Source: Rhynchonema sp. JSB1_4 (Eukaryota; Nematoda; Chromadorea; Monhysterida; Xyalidae). From it: 64,000 nt of DNA. The stretch covers positions 1 to 64,000 of the forward strand of contig JASAMV010003322.1 in NCBI GenBank assembly GCA_030248065.1. The letters are read 5' to 3'. Both the position numbers and the translations under genes were made by a program. Positions 51,412 to 62,386 of the stretch are shown piece after piece. Under the pieces are notes generated by a model, which worked only from the letters and a program-made list of their open reading frames with translations, did no database searches and was not told the origin of the DNA. Within the stretch, counting starts at the first letter, position 1. Each line of letters begins with the position of its first letter.

Positions 51412-51697
51412 ACAATGTACATACACAACAGGGCCCGCAGGGCACTCGCTTTTCCCGTGACTTCAGCTCCAAAGTTGTTGTTGTTTCCTTCACCGATCAC
51501 CGAATATGTTGCGAATCTCTTTTTAAAATTAAAGTTATTCGCACAAATTGGCAATATCACGTCTATTCGTAAACACTTTCTCTCATCCGACTGACCAAGA
51601 AAACGGGTTCAAGGAAAAGACTTATTTTTGATTAGTGCGAAGTTTTGTTAACGTAATTACTGGGGCAAGATGAGAAAAGCGTTAATATGTTCATTCT

Positions 51698-51705
51698 GTA
51701 TAAAT
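51698..51705 (+). promoter_or_regulatory. TATA box of gene J
   Basis: GTATAAAT about 110 bases before the gene J start codon, so no 5' UTR intron is needed. Confidence 0.5.
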
Positions 51706-51806
51706 CACATTTTGCGATTTGATCCAAAATCACATGCTATCAAAAAAAACATCTAGGCCTCCAGCACCCTACTTTTTAGACCCGATGAGCATTATCAAAC
51801 ACCATC

Positions 51807-52127
51807 ATGTCGAAACGCGGCGCAGCTCTTGTGATGTTGATGTTGCTGATTTATTGCGTGGCAAATTCAGCGGCAGCAACTACTGGCGGCGGAAAACGTG
51901 CGCTGCATCGGCCGAAGCGATGGGCGGTAATCGACCAGTGGTCCGAGTGGCTGAAACGATACGAAGAAAAGCAAAATAATGAAAATGGAGAAGCCGTATT
52001 CGATGAGGCGTCCAACGATTTGGCGAATGATGTCTTCACGACCTATTTCAACCAACATCTGGAGCGAATGCAAAAACCGACCATTGTGCGGAAGATGCCG
52101 TGGACCACATTCGGTTATGAACCATAG
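51807..52127 (+). CDS. gene J: candidate secreted prepropeptide (106 aa, single exon)
   Basis: The frame opens with MSKRGAALVMLMLLIYCVAN, a signal peptide probably cleaved near residue 22-24. Basic pairs follow at residues 30-31 (KR), 37-38 (KR, within RPKR) and 49-50 (KR), as in neuropeptide-like or other proprotein-convertase substrates. Cleavage would release a short ALH peptide and a Trp-rich piece starting WAVIDQWSEWL. The acidic, polar remainder ends TFGYEP and has no cysteine. A TATA box lies upstream and AATAAA downstream at 52279-52284, which supports a short unspliced transcript. It is unlike genes A-I in having lysines throughout, no intron and no Gly repeats. No family was recognised; a small secreted protein unrelated to peptide processing is the alternative. 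Confidence 0.6.
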   Translation: MSKRGAALVMLMLLIYCVANSAAATTGGGKRALHRPKRWAVIDQWSEWLKRYEEKQNNENGEAVFDEASNDLANDVFTTYFNQHLERMQKPTIVRKMPWTTFGYEP

Positions 52128-52278
52128 CGTGACGGCGTGGTGATAGCATGTACGTGTGTATTTGTGCGCGAAATACGTACACAGATCATCAAATCACTTT
52201 TAGGTACATACTGTAAAGCTGCTTGTATCACTTTGATCCATATATACAGGGTATCGTCGAGCGATCCGTACACACTGG

Positions 52279-52284
52279 AATAAA
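52279..52284 (+). terminator. polyadenylation signal candidate, gene J
   Basis: AATAAA about 150 bases after the gene J stop codon. Confidence 0.5.
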
Positions 52285-52525
52285 AATCAGTTGCGACTGT
52301 GGGGAATCAATCTTATGCCGTTTTCCTAAACAGAGCAACGAAACGATTTGATTGCTGATTGGTGACGTACATATAACAGAAGATAATTCCAACGCAAAAA
52401 AACCCACCGACCAAGCAAGCCACCTTCTCCGCACCAGAAAGAAGAATGAGAAATCAAACGCGTCTCCAACCAATTAAACCGCCACTAGTGGCCTGATTCG
52501 TTACATCATAGTTGAACCTTTGGTT

Positions 52526-52739
52526 CTTCCAAGGACTCATACACACTGGCATACGGTGGTGGTGGCTCGGCCCCCCCCCTCCTTCGCCTCCCCCTACCCC
52601 TAGGCCTGCCCGCCCTTTTTTCCGCTTCTTTTTGTTTTCTCCCCCCTGGCCCTCCGGGGGATTTTTTTTACCCACACCCTTCTTGTTATATTTTATTTTT
52701 TTCCGGCCTTTCTTTTTCTTCCAAGGACTCATACACACG
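52526..52739. repeat. direct repeat flanking a polypyrimidine tract
   Basis: CTTCCAAGGACTCATACACA occurs at about 52527 and again at about 52718. Between the copies is a nearly pure C/T tract (about 52567-52715). Confidence 0.7.
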
Positions 52740-53160
52740 TATACTTGTATGTATATATTTGACTTGCATTATTGCCGATCTGACTCAGTCCTTCAAAGAA
52801 TCTCAACAATAGCATCAAATGAAACAGTGTTAATCTCTTACGAACATTTGCGTTGAACAGTTGACGTTTGTTGACGATGGTAAGCAGCTACAACTGCCAG
52901 ATGGGTTCCCAAGAAATGGCTTACACCGTTTTCTTTCTTGTCCGAAGGCAAACACGGTCGGTTTCAAACATAACACCGATGTTAGTGTTGTCATGACCAT
53001 TCGCTTTGAAAAACTGCCAAGAACACACGTGGTGTCGCTCAAAAACCGGCTTCCTATTGTCTCCTGGTCGTTGATGTCGCCAACTCAGACGAGACTGTAA
53101 TGTCGTGTCAAGTTCGATCGTCGCGGAATTTAATCCGTATGTGCATATTTCTTGCGCTCC

Positions 53161-54245
53161 TTTAAAGCTGCTGGTCAAGAATCCATCGACCACGTTTAAT
53201 CTTGGGGGTAGCGCACATAAACAAAGGTGGAATGTCGTGTTGCTCGACCCTGACTTGGAGAGTCGATTGGTTGCTTCCTGATGTTTCACGGCCGGGTTGA
53301 AGTTTGCCCCTCAGTGAAAAAAAATGCAAAAATTATGCCGGGTTTCCGTGGAAAGGACAATTCACGGCAACGTTTAATAATTTCAGAATATCAAGCACCA
53401 ACATTTATTTCAGCAGTATGATATACAGTTTTGCAGGAAACAGCTTGCATTCTGAAGGAGAAGACATTTAGTTCCAAAAACCTGGTGTTTTTTGATCGCC
53501 GTTTTCTTCGTCGATAATTTTAAGCATCTGTGATTAACCAACAAATGTGCTGATCGGACACAACAATTACTGTGTACATAACCTGTGCTTTTGAGTTCGC
53601 TGCACCAAACACAGCTGCCACAATAATTCGGACAACATGCGCAAGTCAGCCATTATGGGCGTGCGCGACCACAAAAAAGACAAAACATTTTTGAGTGCTC
53701 GAATCTGCACGTTGTTTGAGCGCGTGCGCTGATAATGACCGACTTGCGCATGTTGTCCGAATTATTGTATTAGCTGCGTTTGGTGCAGTGAACTCAAAAG
53801 CACAGGTTATGTGCACAGTAATTAGAGAATTTTTTTATTCGGTCAACACATTTGCTAGTCAATCACAGAAAATTAAAATTACTTAAAATTATCGGCGAAG
53901 AAAACGCTGACCAAAAAACACCATCAGGTTTTTGGAACTAAAAGACTTTTCCTTCAGGATACAAGCTGTTTCCCGCAAGGCTGTATATTATATTAATGAA
54001 GTAAATGGTGGTGCTTGATATTCTAAAATTCTTAAACGTTACCGTGAATTGTGCTTTCCATGGGAAGCCGGCATATTTTTTGCACTTTTTCACTAACGGG
54101 CAAACTTCAACCTGGCCGTGAAACGTCAGGAAGCAACGAATCGACTCTCCAAGTCAGGGTCGAGCAACACGATATTCCACCCTTCTTAATGTGCACTGCC
54201 CCCAAGATTAAACGAGGTCGATAGGTTGTTGACCAGCAGCTTTAA
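53161..54245. mobile_element. foldback element (1.09 kb, arms about 500 bp)
   Basis: TTTAAAGCTGCTGGTCAA at the left tip is mirrored by TTGACCAGCAGCTTTAA at the right. The arms run to a centre near 53700 with substitutions and small indels throughout. Almost the entire element is inverted repeat. The open frame at 53695-53886 is a by-product. Confidence 0.75.
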
Positions 54246-55946
54246 GGTTGTTGTCTCTTAGCCGCATCACATGCAGGCAACTCACGTGTATTACGAACAG
54301 TACCAGCTGCAATTTTTGGCTGCAGGCGCAGGCTCAATACAAAAGGTAGCCGTGTTTTAGCGTTTTAGCCATGTTTACGCTTGAAAATAACAAATGAGTT
54401 GCACGCACAAACACTGACCATGTTCAGCAAAAAACGGTTCGCAAAGTGATCAAACACTCACAAGACGCAAACACGGCCATACCAATTGCTAAACAGGGAG
54501 CGATGAAATGCGCTCTGTCCATAAAAGGTTGAAAAATGTTGAAAACTACAGTAAATGTCACAAAAACAAGCAAGCGCAGCTGTGCACGCACGTCGCGTCT
54601 GCGGCCGCTTATGCACTGTGTATCCGAAGCCTCTGGCGCAGGCCTCAATCAGCCAAAAATTGCAGCTGATACTGTAGCCCAAACTGGCCTGAGTCGACGA
54701 TTTCAGTTGACGAATAAACAATTGGCCAGTGGTGTGGACGCGTTCTCTCTTACTCATAACTTTTTTGCAAATGACACTGTTGTTCACATGGAGAAAGTAA
54801 GGTACATGATCGTCGCACTCTAATTTGCCGCGGCGGTTTGATTTCTGTGACAGACAAACACACAGATTCATAATGAAGAGCGAAACAAGAATTAGGACAA
54901 ATCATGTGCGCATGCGCAAACAGAGAGAGAGAGAGAGAGAGAGACAGCGCAAAAAATTAAAGACGAAAATTGTGGCAAAAAATCAGGTTTTTCCCGTCAT
55001 TTTGACGGGTGAAAACATGCACGCACGCCACATGGAGGCGAAAAAATTTGCGGGCAAAAAGTTATGACCGATTTTATTTATGAACATGTTTTGTGTTCAT
55101 CACAGACAGGTGAGTGTGTGCAAAAACAGCTGTGTGATTGTATGTGGTGTTATGCAAATGCAACATATAGCACGGTCGTTAATTCGATCGAAATGCGAAA
55201 AAGAAACAGCGCAGGCCTTTTTCTACGCTTTTTTGGCGTGATTCCCTGCGTGTGCAGGGTGGCATTTTGAAAGTAAATGATGTTTTTTGCGCCTTCAAAC
55301 TTCTCCAGCCGGTCCAAACGTTTGCTCCTGTTTCTCGCCTCATCTCTAATTTCAAAGTAGGACATCACAAGGAACAACGTGCAGACGCGTTTATACACGA
55401 AGAAAATGTCACGTATTCGCACGTAGAATTTTCTGTTAAGGGTTGATCCGGAGCTTTCCACTTAACAACCCCAGACATAGATTCTGTGTCGAACTTTAGG
55501 AACATTAAGCTTTAACGAAAAGTCGATTGCTATTAAGTAGATCCTGTGTCGAACTTTTGGAACATTAAGCTTTAGGAAAAAGTCGAATTTATTAAGTAAC
55601 AGGTCATCGAGCTCTTAATGACTGAATCTGCTGTCTATGCCTTTAACCTTAGAAGCCTGGAAAATACATGAACACAGGGGCGTAAACGTGGAAACGTCCG
55701 GCAGCCCGAAACTGTCTCACGGTACGTGCAGTGCACAATTCTACGTGACACTTTCACGTTCGACCCAGGCTCAGTCGTTGCTAAACTTTCATTATTGCAG
55801 CAAATGCAGTGTACAATAACCGTATCCGTCGAATTAACCATATAGACTCAATTGTGTGTGTGCGTGCGTACCTGGGTCGAAAACGATGGAAAAAGTGGCA
55901 GAAAACCCAAATCGGAAAGAACTAGTTCTCTAACTCGCTCGACGAC
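54246..55946. other. J-G intergenic region
   Basis: No gene is supported; the 137-codon minus frame at 54458-54871 has no domain. It contains a short AG tract (about 54923-54944), and the tandem duplication at 55480-55598 is listed separately. Confidence 0.4.
55480..55598. repeat. 60-bp tandem duplication
   Basis: Two diverged copies starting GATTCTGTGTCGAACTT (55480) and GATCCTGTGTCGAACTT (55540), each containing GGAACATTAAGCTTTA. Confidence 0.75.
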
Positions 55947-55954
55947 TATAAAAG
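55947..55954 (+). promoter_or_regulatory. TATA box of gene G
   Basis: TATAAAAG about 470 bases before the start codon. A 5' UTR intron ending near 56379 (TTCCAG) is likely; its donor is uncertain. Confidence 0.5.
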
Positions 55955-56416
55955 CGATGAAAAACGAACGAGAAAACAGTCGACTCAGCTGTGGGACAGT
56001 CCAGCAGAACTCTCTCAAGTCCCGCCGTGTTCTTCCTGACATCAGTCAAAACACGGTTGTGAGTAGTTTTCTATCGTGAGCTACAGTATCCCAGACGGTA
56101 GACCCATACATGTTGTTTAACCCAAACAGGAGTTGTGATCCGATGCGAGAAGTTCTTCCCACCGTACTAATGTGTTCATCACTTTCACTTTCATTTTAGT
56201 CGCCCCCTCCGTTTGTGAACCTCCTTATGGTAAATATTATATGTATGTATATAATAGTGAACAGAGAAAAACGGGCTCGATCAATTCCCGGGTGTTGACT
56301 GTATCTCCATGAATATCTAATTGTTTTTATTTTGTTTCATGCCATGCGCACATTCACATACAATACATCCACATTCCAGCCTATTCCTCCTCCACTCAGT
56401 CGTTTTCGTCAGCAAC

Positions 56417-56848
56417 ATGCAAACCTCAGTGGTGATGCTCGCTCTCGTGTGCCTGTTGGCCGTCGCCTTCCAGGCTGAGGTTGCCCAAGCCTATTGGGGA
56501 TGGGGCGGCTATGGCATGGGCGCCTACAACTACGCCGGATACAACCCATACACCTATGGGTTGGTCTTGGTTTGAGATGTGTGCGGGTATTCAGAATTTT
56601 ATGTTGTTTCCTGCAATAGTATCGGTTGGTATACTGTAGGTACGTATGTAGGTACGCTATGTTTATGTGTGAGTGGTTGAAACGCTTCAATATACGTATT
56701 TCAGTGGCTACTACGGTGCTGGCGTTCCCGGATTCTACGGAGGATACTGGAAGTGAGTGGTCATTTTGTGTACCTGCCTACAAGTGCACATTTTAAACAT
56801 TTTTGCCGACGTTCATATCAAAAATTCCCTTGCTCTTTCAGGAAATAA
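56417..56848 (+). CDS. gene G: secreted Gly/Tyr/Trp-rich peptide (65 aa, 3 exons)
   Basis: Exons 56417-56559, 56705-56752 and 56842-56848 join in phase 2. The in-frame ATG at 56321 lies before the likely 5' UTR acceptor, so 56417 is preferred. Residues 1-25 are a signal peptide (ending AEVAQA) very close to that of gene F. The mature chain starts YWGWGGYGMG and passes through AGYNPYTYG, GYYGAGVPGF and YGGYWKK. The two lysines come from the last exon junction and micro-exon (G-AAA-TAA). The exon 1 donor is GTTGGT, a weak site also seen in gene B exon 3; without it the frame ends after GLVLV. Its role is as uncertain as that of gene F: an epidermal antimicrobial or cuticle peptide. Confidence 0.8.
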
Positions 56849-57108
56849 GCGCTCGATCGTTCCAAACGTCGCGGAGCACTTCTGGCTAATGGACCCTGGA
56901 TCTCCTCAGCTGTAGAAACACGCACAACGTTTCCCGAATTCAACCAAAAAAGTAGTCGTTTCCCTGTTAGTACACATGATCCTGTGATTCTTCTACCCCT
57001 GTTTATATCTCGTGAATCATATCCAACCGTTTATGCCTTGTGTACATTATAACATTGATTATAGTGACAGGCTTAGGCCTAAAGGCACGCACCAGCTCAC
57101 ATTGGTAA

Positions 57109-57148
57109 CATCATCGAGGCTGTCCCACTCTTATGATCCGTTATCGTG
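57109..57148 (+). promoter_or_regulatory. conserved 3' element, gene G copy
   Basis: CATCATCGAGGCTGTCCCAC followed by TCTTATGATCCGTTATC, about 260 bases after the stop codon. Confidence 0.65.
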
Positions 57149-58655
57149 CTGCTAAAAAAACAATACGGTTTGTATGTATGGTAGTAAAATCACACAAAGC
57201 ACTCGCGTGGAGGACATCATATTTGTTGGCGTTGCAAAAAACACATGGAACAAAACAAGCAAATAGAAGGTACTGTACATACATGTAGCTAAAACGGCGG
57301 ATGCACAATGACAACGGATGAAAGCACAGGAACATAACACAATCACACACTGAGTGAGCAGAGCACCATGGGAAGTGATTTCAGGAAAGGTGCAGTGCGG
57401 CAGCAAATTAGAGAACTGTTACTGCCCGTTCGAACCTACTGTAATTTAAGTTAAAGTTATTTACACTCCGCAGTGAAAGAGAACAAGTTGATTGCAGTTA
57501 CATTATACTATAACTAAAGCACTCAGCAACCCAGATGTTTCTAGAAGTTATAATAAACCATCACACGTGGTTCAAACATTGGCAGCACGTAAAACACACT
57601 GTCAGATGACCTGGTGTAATAAAACCAAAACCATTTTATGGTCAACCTGGAAAACAAAAATTAATGGTTTGAACGCAAACGAAATATGTGTAGTATGTAG
57701 TTTTGTGCAAAGGAAGCATGCAGCTGTTTTTCAGGTGTTTTTCCCTGGAAACAAATAAAAGCACGATATTTGGGTCATTTGAAACCATCTTGCAGCTGAA
57801 ATTACATTACTGACACCAATTTTCTGTGCACCATCACTCAGACACCGAGTATAATAAAATAGTGAAAATTGAGGTCTTGTGTCCAAGCACAGGTTGAAAG
57901 CAATAACAAATGACAATATCAAGCAGGGTGGTCATTTGACAGATAAAAAACTGAACTCAAAAAGCAAACTGAAACTCAAAATCCTGACTTCGAATTCGAA
58001 TTCAGAGTCGGAGGCAACTTCGGCAAAGTCGCGCTGACGCATTGCTTTTTTGCATCCGTTGTTTTGATGCGCGTTTTGTGTTTACGTGAACCATCACAAT
58101 CATACAGAGCAATACTAATTATCGCACATCAATTGCGCAGTTATAAAAACTCAACAACACTCAGAACGACAGCTGCGAAACAGAACGACAGCTGCGAAAT
58201 TTAAGGTTGAGACAGAATTTTCTGTCGCAAATACACCGACACAGGCACAATGACTCTATTATTACACACAGACGATAAATGGCTAGTAACTGGTGTTCTG
58301 CCACATTCACATTCACATGTGCCTGCACGAACGAAAAAAGCAATCCCAGAAACCTCGTCAAACCAAGAGGGGGCGTTTTTTTAAAAACCAGCACCTACTG
58401 TATGTACCTAGTGTAAATATGATGCGCACCTAATTCTATGTTACATCGAACATAAAGAAAGCTCTGGAAACACCTACACACTAGATGAATACTGAACGTG
58501 ACTTTACACGAACTGCGACTGAAAAAAGTGTACCATCGCATTTACAAAAGCAAGCCTCCGCGAAAAACTAATTCGAGTCAAAATGTGTCCTGGGAAACCG
58601 AGAAAGGGCAAAAAGTGTGCCATCAACAAGAACTGGTTCTTAACGAGTTGCGGTG
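57149..58655. other. G-H intergenic region
   Basis: Only short open frames. A small direct repeat (GAACGACAGCTGCGAAA) occurs twice near 58165-58200. No gene or transposon was recognised. Confidence 0.4.
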
Positions 58656-58656
58656 A

Positions 58657-58662
58657 ATATAA
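58657..58662 (+). promoter_or_regulatory. candidate TATA box of gene H
   Basis: ATATAA in GAATATAAGCGG. The 5' UTR exon would end GTACC at 58780 before GTAGCT, and the UTR intron would end at the acceptor 58990. Confidence 0.45.
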
Positions 58663-59040
58663 GCGGGCAGTTTTGGGCCGGAGAATTTAGTTTGCCGGAA
58701 AGCGCATTTCTGGGTTAGCCGCAGTAAGGAGCAACGTTGTCGCTGCGCCTGATCTTTGCCCAAACATTTTGTCACGTACCGTAGCTCTTTCATAGTTTCA
58801 TCGGTGCGAGCGCCGGCTACTGTAGCTCATCTGGTGTCAATTTAATAACTGCATTTGTCCCATTTGTGTAGTTCTTGTACGATACCCAACTGGTACTGTT
58901 AAGTGTTAACTTAAGCCGACCACCTGCACGAGCGAGCTCTATGACTCAGTCACATTTCCACTCTTTCAATCCTCTCTGTTCATCTTGCAGCCAATTCCCA
59001 TTCACTTTCGTTCTTCACCGAACACCCAAATCCAATCAAA

Positions 59041-59415
59041 ATGCGTTGCTCGATCCTGTTGATCGCTCTGGTGGCCATGCTGGCTCTGAGCACCATTGAC
59101 GGACCCGCTCAGGCGCTCGCCTGGTGGGGCGGATACGGATGGGGCGGATACCCGTGAGTGCATCATTTAGTTTCGTTGCGGCTTCTTAATCAAACTTATT
59201 TTTTTTAAATTGCTTTCGTGAATGAAACCTACATTCTTGATTCCAGATACTACGGTGGCTACGGGGGCTGGGGCGGCTATGGCTGGGGGGGATACCCAGG
59301 CTACTACGGCTGGGGGTGGGGGTAAGTATCCTAGACAAATCAACTTGCTTTGTTACACCACAATATTTGAGTAAATCGTTTCAAACTTGACCTCCGCAAT
59401 TTCAGCAAGAAATGA
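59041..59415 (+). CDS. gene H: secreted Gly/Trp/Tyr-rich peptide ending GWGWGKK (65 aa, 3 exons)
   Basis: Exons 59041-59153, 59247-59321 and 59406-59415 join in phase 2. Residues 1-27 form a signal peptide (MRCSILLIALVAMLALSTID, then GPAQALA). The mature chain of about 38 residues starts WWGGYGWGGYP and consists of Gly, Trp, Tyr and a few Pro. It ends GWGWGKK, with the lysines from the micro-exon (C-AAG-AAA-TGA). Gly followed by a basic pair at the C-terminus is the classical substrate for dibasic trimming and peptide amidation, so a mature amide is possible. The 5' UTR and first exon are nearly identical to gene I, so H and I are recent duplicates. It resembles nematode Gly-Tyr/Trp antimicrobial NLP peptides in composition. 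Confidence 0.87.
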
Positions 59416-59678
59416 GCGGTGCTTCAGTGCTGAGCGTGTTGGATGGTGATTGTCTCACTTTGGCCTCTGAACCCTCGGAACCCTCAACCGCCGCAGTTCG
59501 CTGTGGCAAAACATAGTCAATCCTGTAGATACCGTAATCTATATGTATAGATTGAAGCTCTTTCATCTCAACTGCCGGCAATGTAATTTCCTGTGCAACA
59601 TCAGCAGCCTAGTATGTCACATACATTGTTGATGTCCCTGTGATAATGTTCTGTCCATATGTAGTCGCCGTTTGATAG

Positions 59679-59719
59679 CATCATAGAGCCACTGTCCTAC
59701 TCTGATGATCAGTTATCAC
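59679..59719 (+). promoter_or_regulatory. conserved 3' element, gene H copy
   Basis: CATCATAGAGCCACTGTCCT followed by ACTCTGATGATCAGTTATC. AATAAA at 59751-59756 follows, which places the element just before the probable poly(A) site. Confidence 0.7.
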
Positions 59720-60407
59720 GGCGAATAATAATTATTGTTAGATTTGAAGAAATAAAAGAGCAGAGCACAAGAAATTGGTTCAAGGTGGTTCTGTAAATTC
59801 ATAAACAACTGGCAAACGTCTGACGAGACACTTTCTGAACTACAGGCGATACAAAACGAAACAAGTACATACACTGCACGGAACAGATATTTACTCGACA
59901 AAATGAACAACGAGTGTGAAAAAATCAGCAACGTCATGCGGTGTAAACAAGACTAGGCAACCGTGGTCATTCAGTTTATTCCGCGAATAAAACAGCAACA
60001 AGATTGAAAGCGACGCGTAGGTGAAAGCCATAGACGGCTAAAATTACAAGAACACAAATGTATACGTGAGTTACGGTATGCCTGTGACAGCAATGGCCGT
60101 GTAAAATAAGCACTGCAAAAAAAAATAATGACTTCAAGAGCATTTTACCCAATTGCGGTCTCCTGCTCTGTCGGCCTCACGCATATTTCCATCAACGAAA
60201 ATCGCTTAGTTCATGCGTGGTTTTGTAACAACAACATGAAATAATTGAATGTTATGGAACAACCTGAGATGCAAAAGTCAGATAAACTTTCTGGTAGAGT
60301 CACAACTTGTTACAAGAATATTCGCCAAGGGAATAACTGCGGGACAAGCGTTTTGCGGCTGGCTTTTCGCGAGCAGAAATTTTGCGTTTCGGAGCAATGC
60401 ATGTACA

Positions 60408-60597
60408 GTATGTATACTCTGACAATTCTTTTGGGAGAAACTTTTCAAACGCGTTGCCTGATCCGTAAAGCGCATGATACGTGCACTGGCTATAGCGGTC
60501 ACGTGACTTCCGTAGCCAGTGCACGCATAATGTGCTTTACGGATCAGGCAACGCGGTTGAAAAGTTTCTCCCAAAAGAATTGGCAGAGTATATGCAC
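60408..60597. repeat. near-perfect hairpin of about 190 bp
   Basis: The arms pair around a GTCACGTGAC centre at 60498-60507. TTTTGGGAGAAACTTTTCAA, GTTGCCTGATCCGTAAAGC and GTGCACTGGCTA on the left are mirrored on the right with few mismatches. Pairing extends outward through ATACTCTG / CAGAGTAT. Confidence 0.8.
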
Positions 60598-61859
60598 GTG
60601 CACGTCAGTTTGGTCTGAAGCTCTTCGGAAATGGTGCCTGAAAAATAAGAGAATGAGATGAACATCAAAACAGAGCACGACTAAAGTTATCACAATAAGG
60701 TGAGCACAGTTATCAGCATTTGCTTATGGTGACCCAGTACACTTGAACATAATTGGTGGAATAAGAGTATTGCTGAAATTATCTTGCACAACGGTGAACG
60801 GCTCAACGCACTTATTGAAAATCAAACATCGCTACAGGCCTCGACCACCTTGCTTGCAAAACTTTGCAGCCATCAAGATAAACTGAAGAGCCGTGATTCG
60901 GTGAAACCGTCAACATACAATCAATATATTCAGCACCTACATTTCGTATGGCCGACTCCTGTTCTCAGACCTTTAAGGGACATCTCTTGGTTCATCTTTG
61001 GTGACATGTCAAAATTTCAACGGGCAAAAAAATACCGGTGCAAATGGGTAACTTCAAAACGTGTTCAGTGTATCCGTCTATGTATGTAATCGTCTGTGAC
61101 CCGCAATTATTTGCCTAAAAACCCGATAGCGTCGTGTCATTTTGGTTAGCCATTCAACTCCGATGAGGGTAGCGTTAAAAAAACTTGCACACCACGTGGA
61201 GAATAATTTGCGAATATCAGATCAATTCGAAGCAGAAATTAGTGTGATGTATGTTTAAAAACTTCATGCTTTCATAAAAAAACTGAAGTTTGCGTCCATT
61301 TTTGATGTGCAACTATGATGTGACCTGGAAACTAAGAGGCAAAAAGTTTGCATCGCAAATCAATGCACATAAACAAACCACTCATGAATAACACAGTAAG
61401 TCAAAATGTCAAAGTTTTCTACGCATATACAATGTTCAAATACCCGATTCAATGAAATGACAAAAAACCAAACTGCACTGAAATTCGCGAAATTCACTTT
61501 GTTGTCGCATGTTGCCTTCAAAGAAACCTTCGTACCTATTTGGCTGCCACACTTGACTCAGCCCACCTTAGCACAGTCCAACACAAAGAAGTTGCACGTG
61601 TCAGGCAAAACCGGTATAATTGGGTAACATCACCCTGACCAAAGGTGCAGAATGACAATATAATTGTCATATGCAACTATTGGTCCACTTCACATCTAAT
61701 TTGACTTGGAAACCAAGCGCAAAATGTGAGCAGACATAGAGGCAAAAAGCGCTGCTGAGATGATTTTAATATCAGAACATAAAATTGTCAGACAAGGTCT
61801 GCTTGAAGCCGACATTCACCGAGGAAAAAAGCACAGGAAACAAAACAGGTTCAGTGGCG
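60598..61859. other. H-I intergenic region
   Basis: No gene is supported. A 101-codon open frame (60784-61089, +) has no recognisable feature. Confidence 0.4.
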
Positions 61860-61867
61860 CATAAAAG
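61860..61867 (+). promoter_or_regulatory. candidate TATA box of gene I
   Basis: CATAAAAG, with AATCAGTTGATACTGG about 30 bases downstream as a possible initiator. The 5' UTR acceptor is at 62336. Confidence 0.4.
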
Positions 61868-62386
61868 AACGCGATTTTGGTAAGAGAAATCAGTTGATAC
61901 TGGAGACGACTTTGGTTTCTTTTGCCTATATGTTAACGTGACTTGACAGACATGGTGAAAGCCCTCAGTTCATAGGTCCTTTCTTGTTTTGTTACGGAAC
62001 AGCAACCAGCTTTCTGGGCACAACCGGCCCGCTTTACTTAATTTCACCAGATGTGACACCCCAGCTCGCCGACCGAGAGTATGCTGGGGTGACACGAGGC
62101 GCCAGTCGCAAGTTTTGTCAACTTTTATTCAAGCGCCTTCATTTCATGAGTGTATCCCGGCGCCTGAGCACGTGCAGACGCCGCGCACGTAGAATGTTCA
62201 TTCCGTGTCCCTGCAACGAATGAACGGTACTGAGTTGTTCAGAGGCACGTTCACACTCAGAGTCATGCGCGCTGATGCACCTGTACAGCAGGTATCTGCC
62301 ACTTAAGAGAAGCCCAATGTGTCCGTCCATTTGCAGCCAGTTCCCAATCACTCACGTTCTTCACCGAACACGCAAATCCAGCCAAA

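Noticed and set aside
54458..54871. Minus-strand gene of 137 codons
   Set aside because: No domain or splice evidence, composition typical of non-coding translation, and a competing + frame of similar quality.
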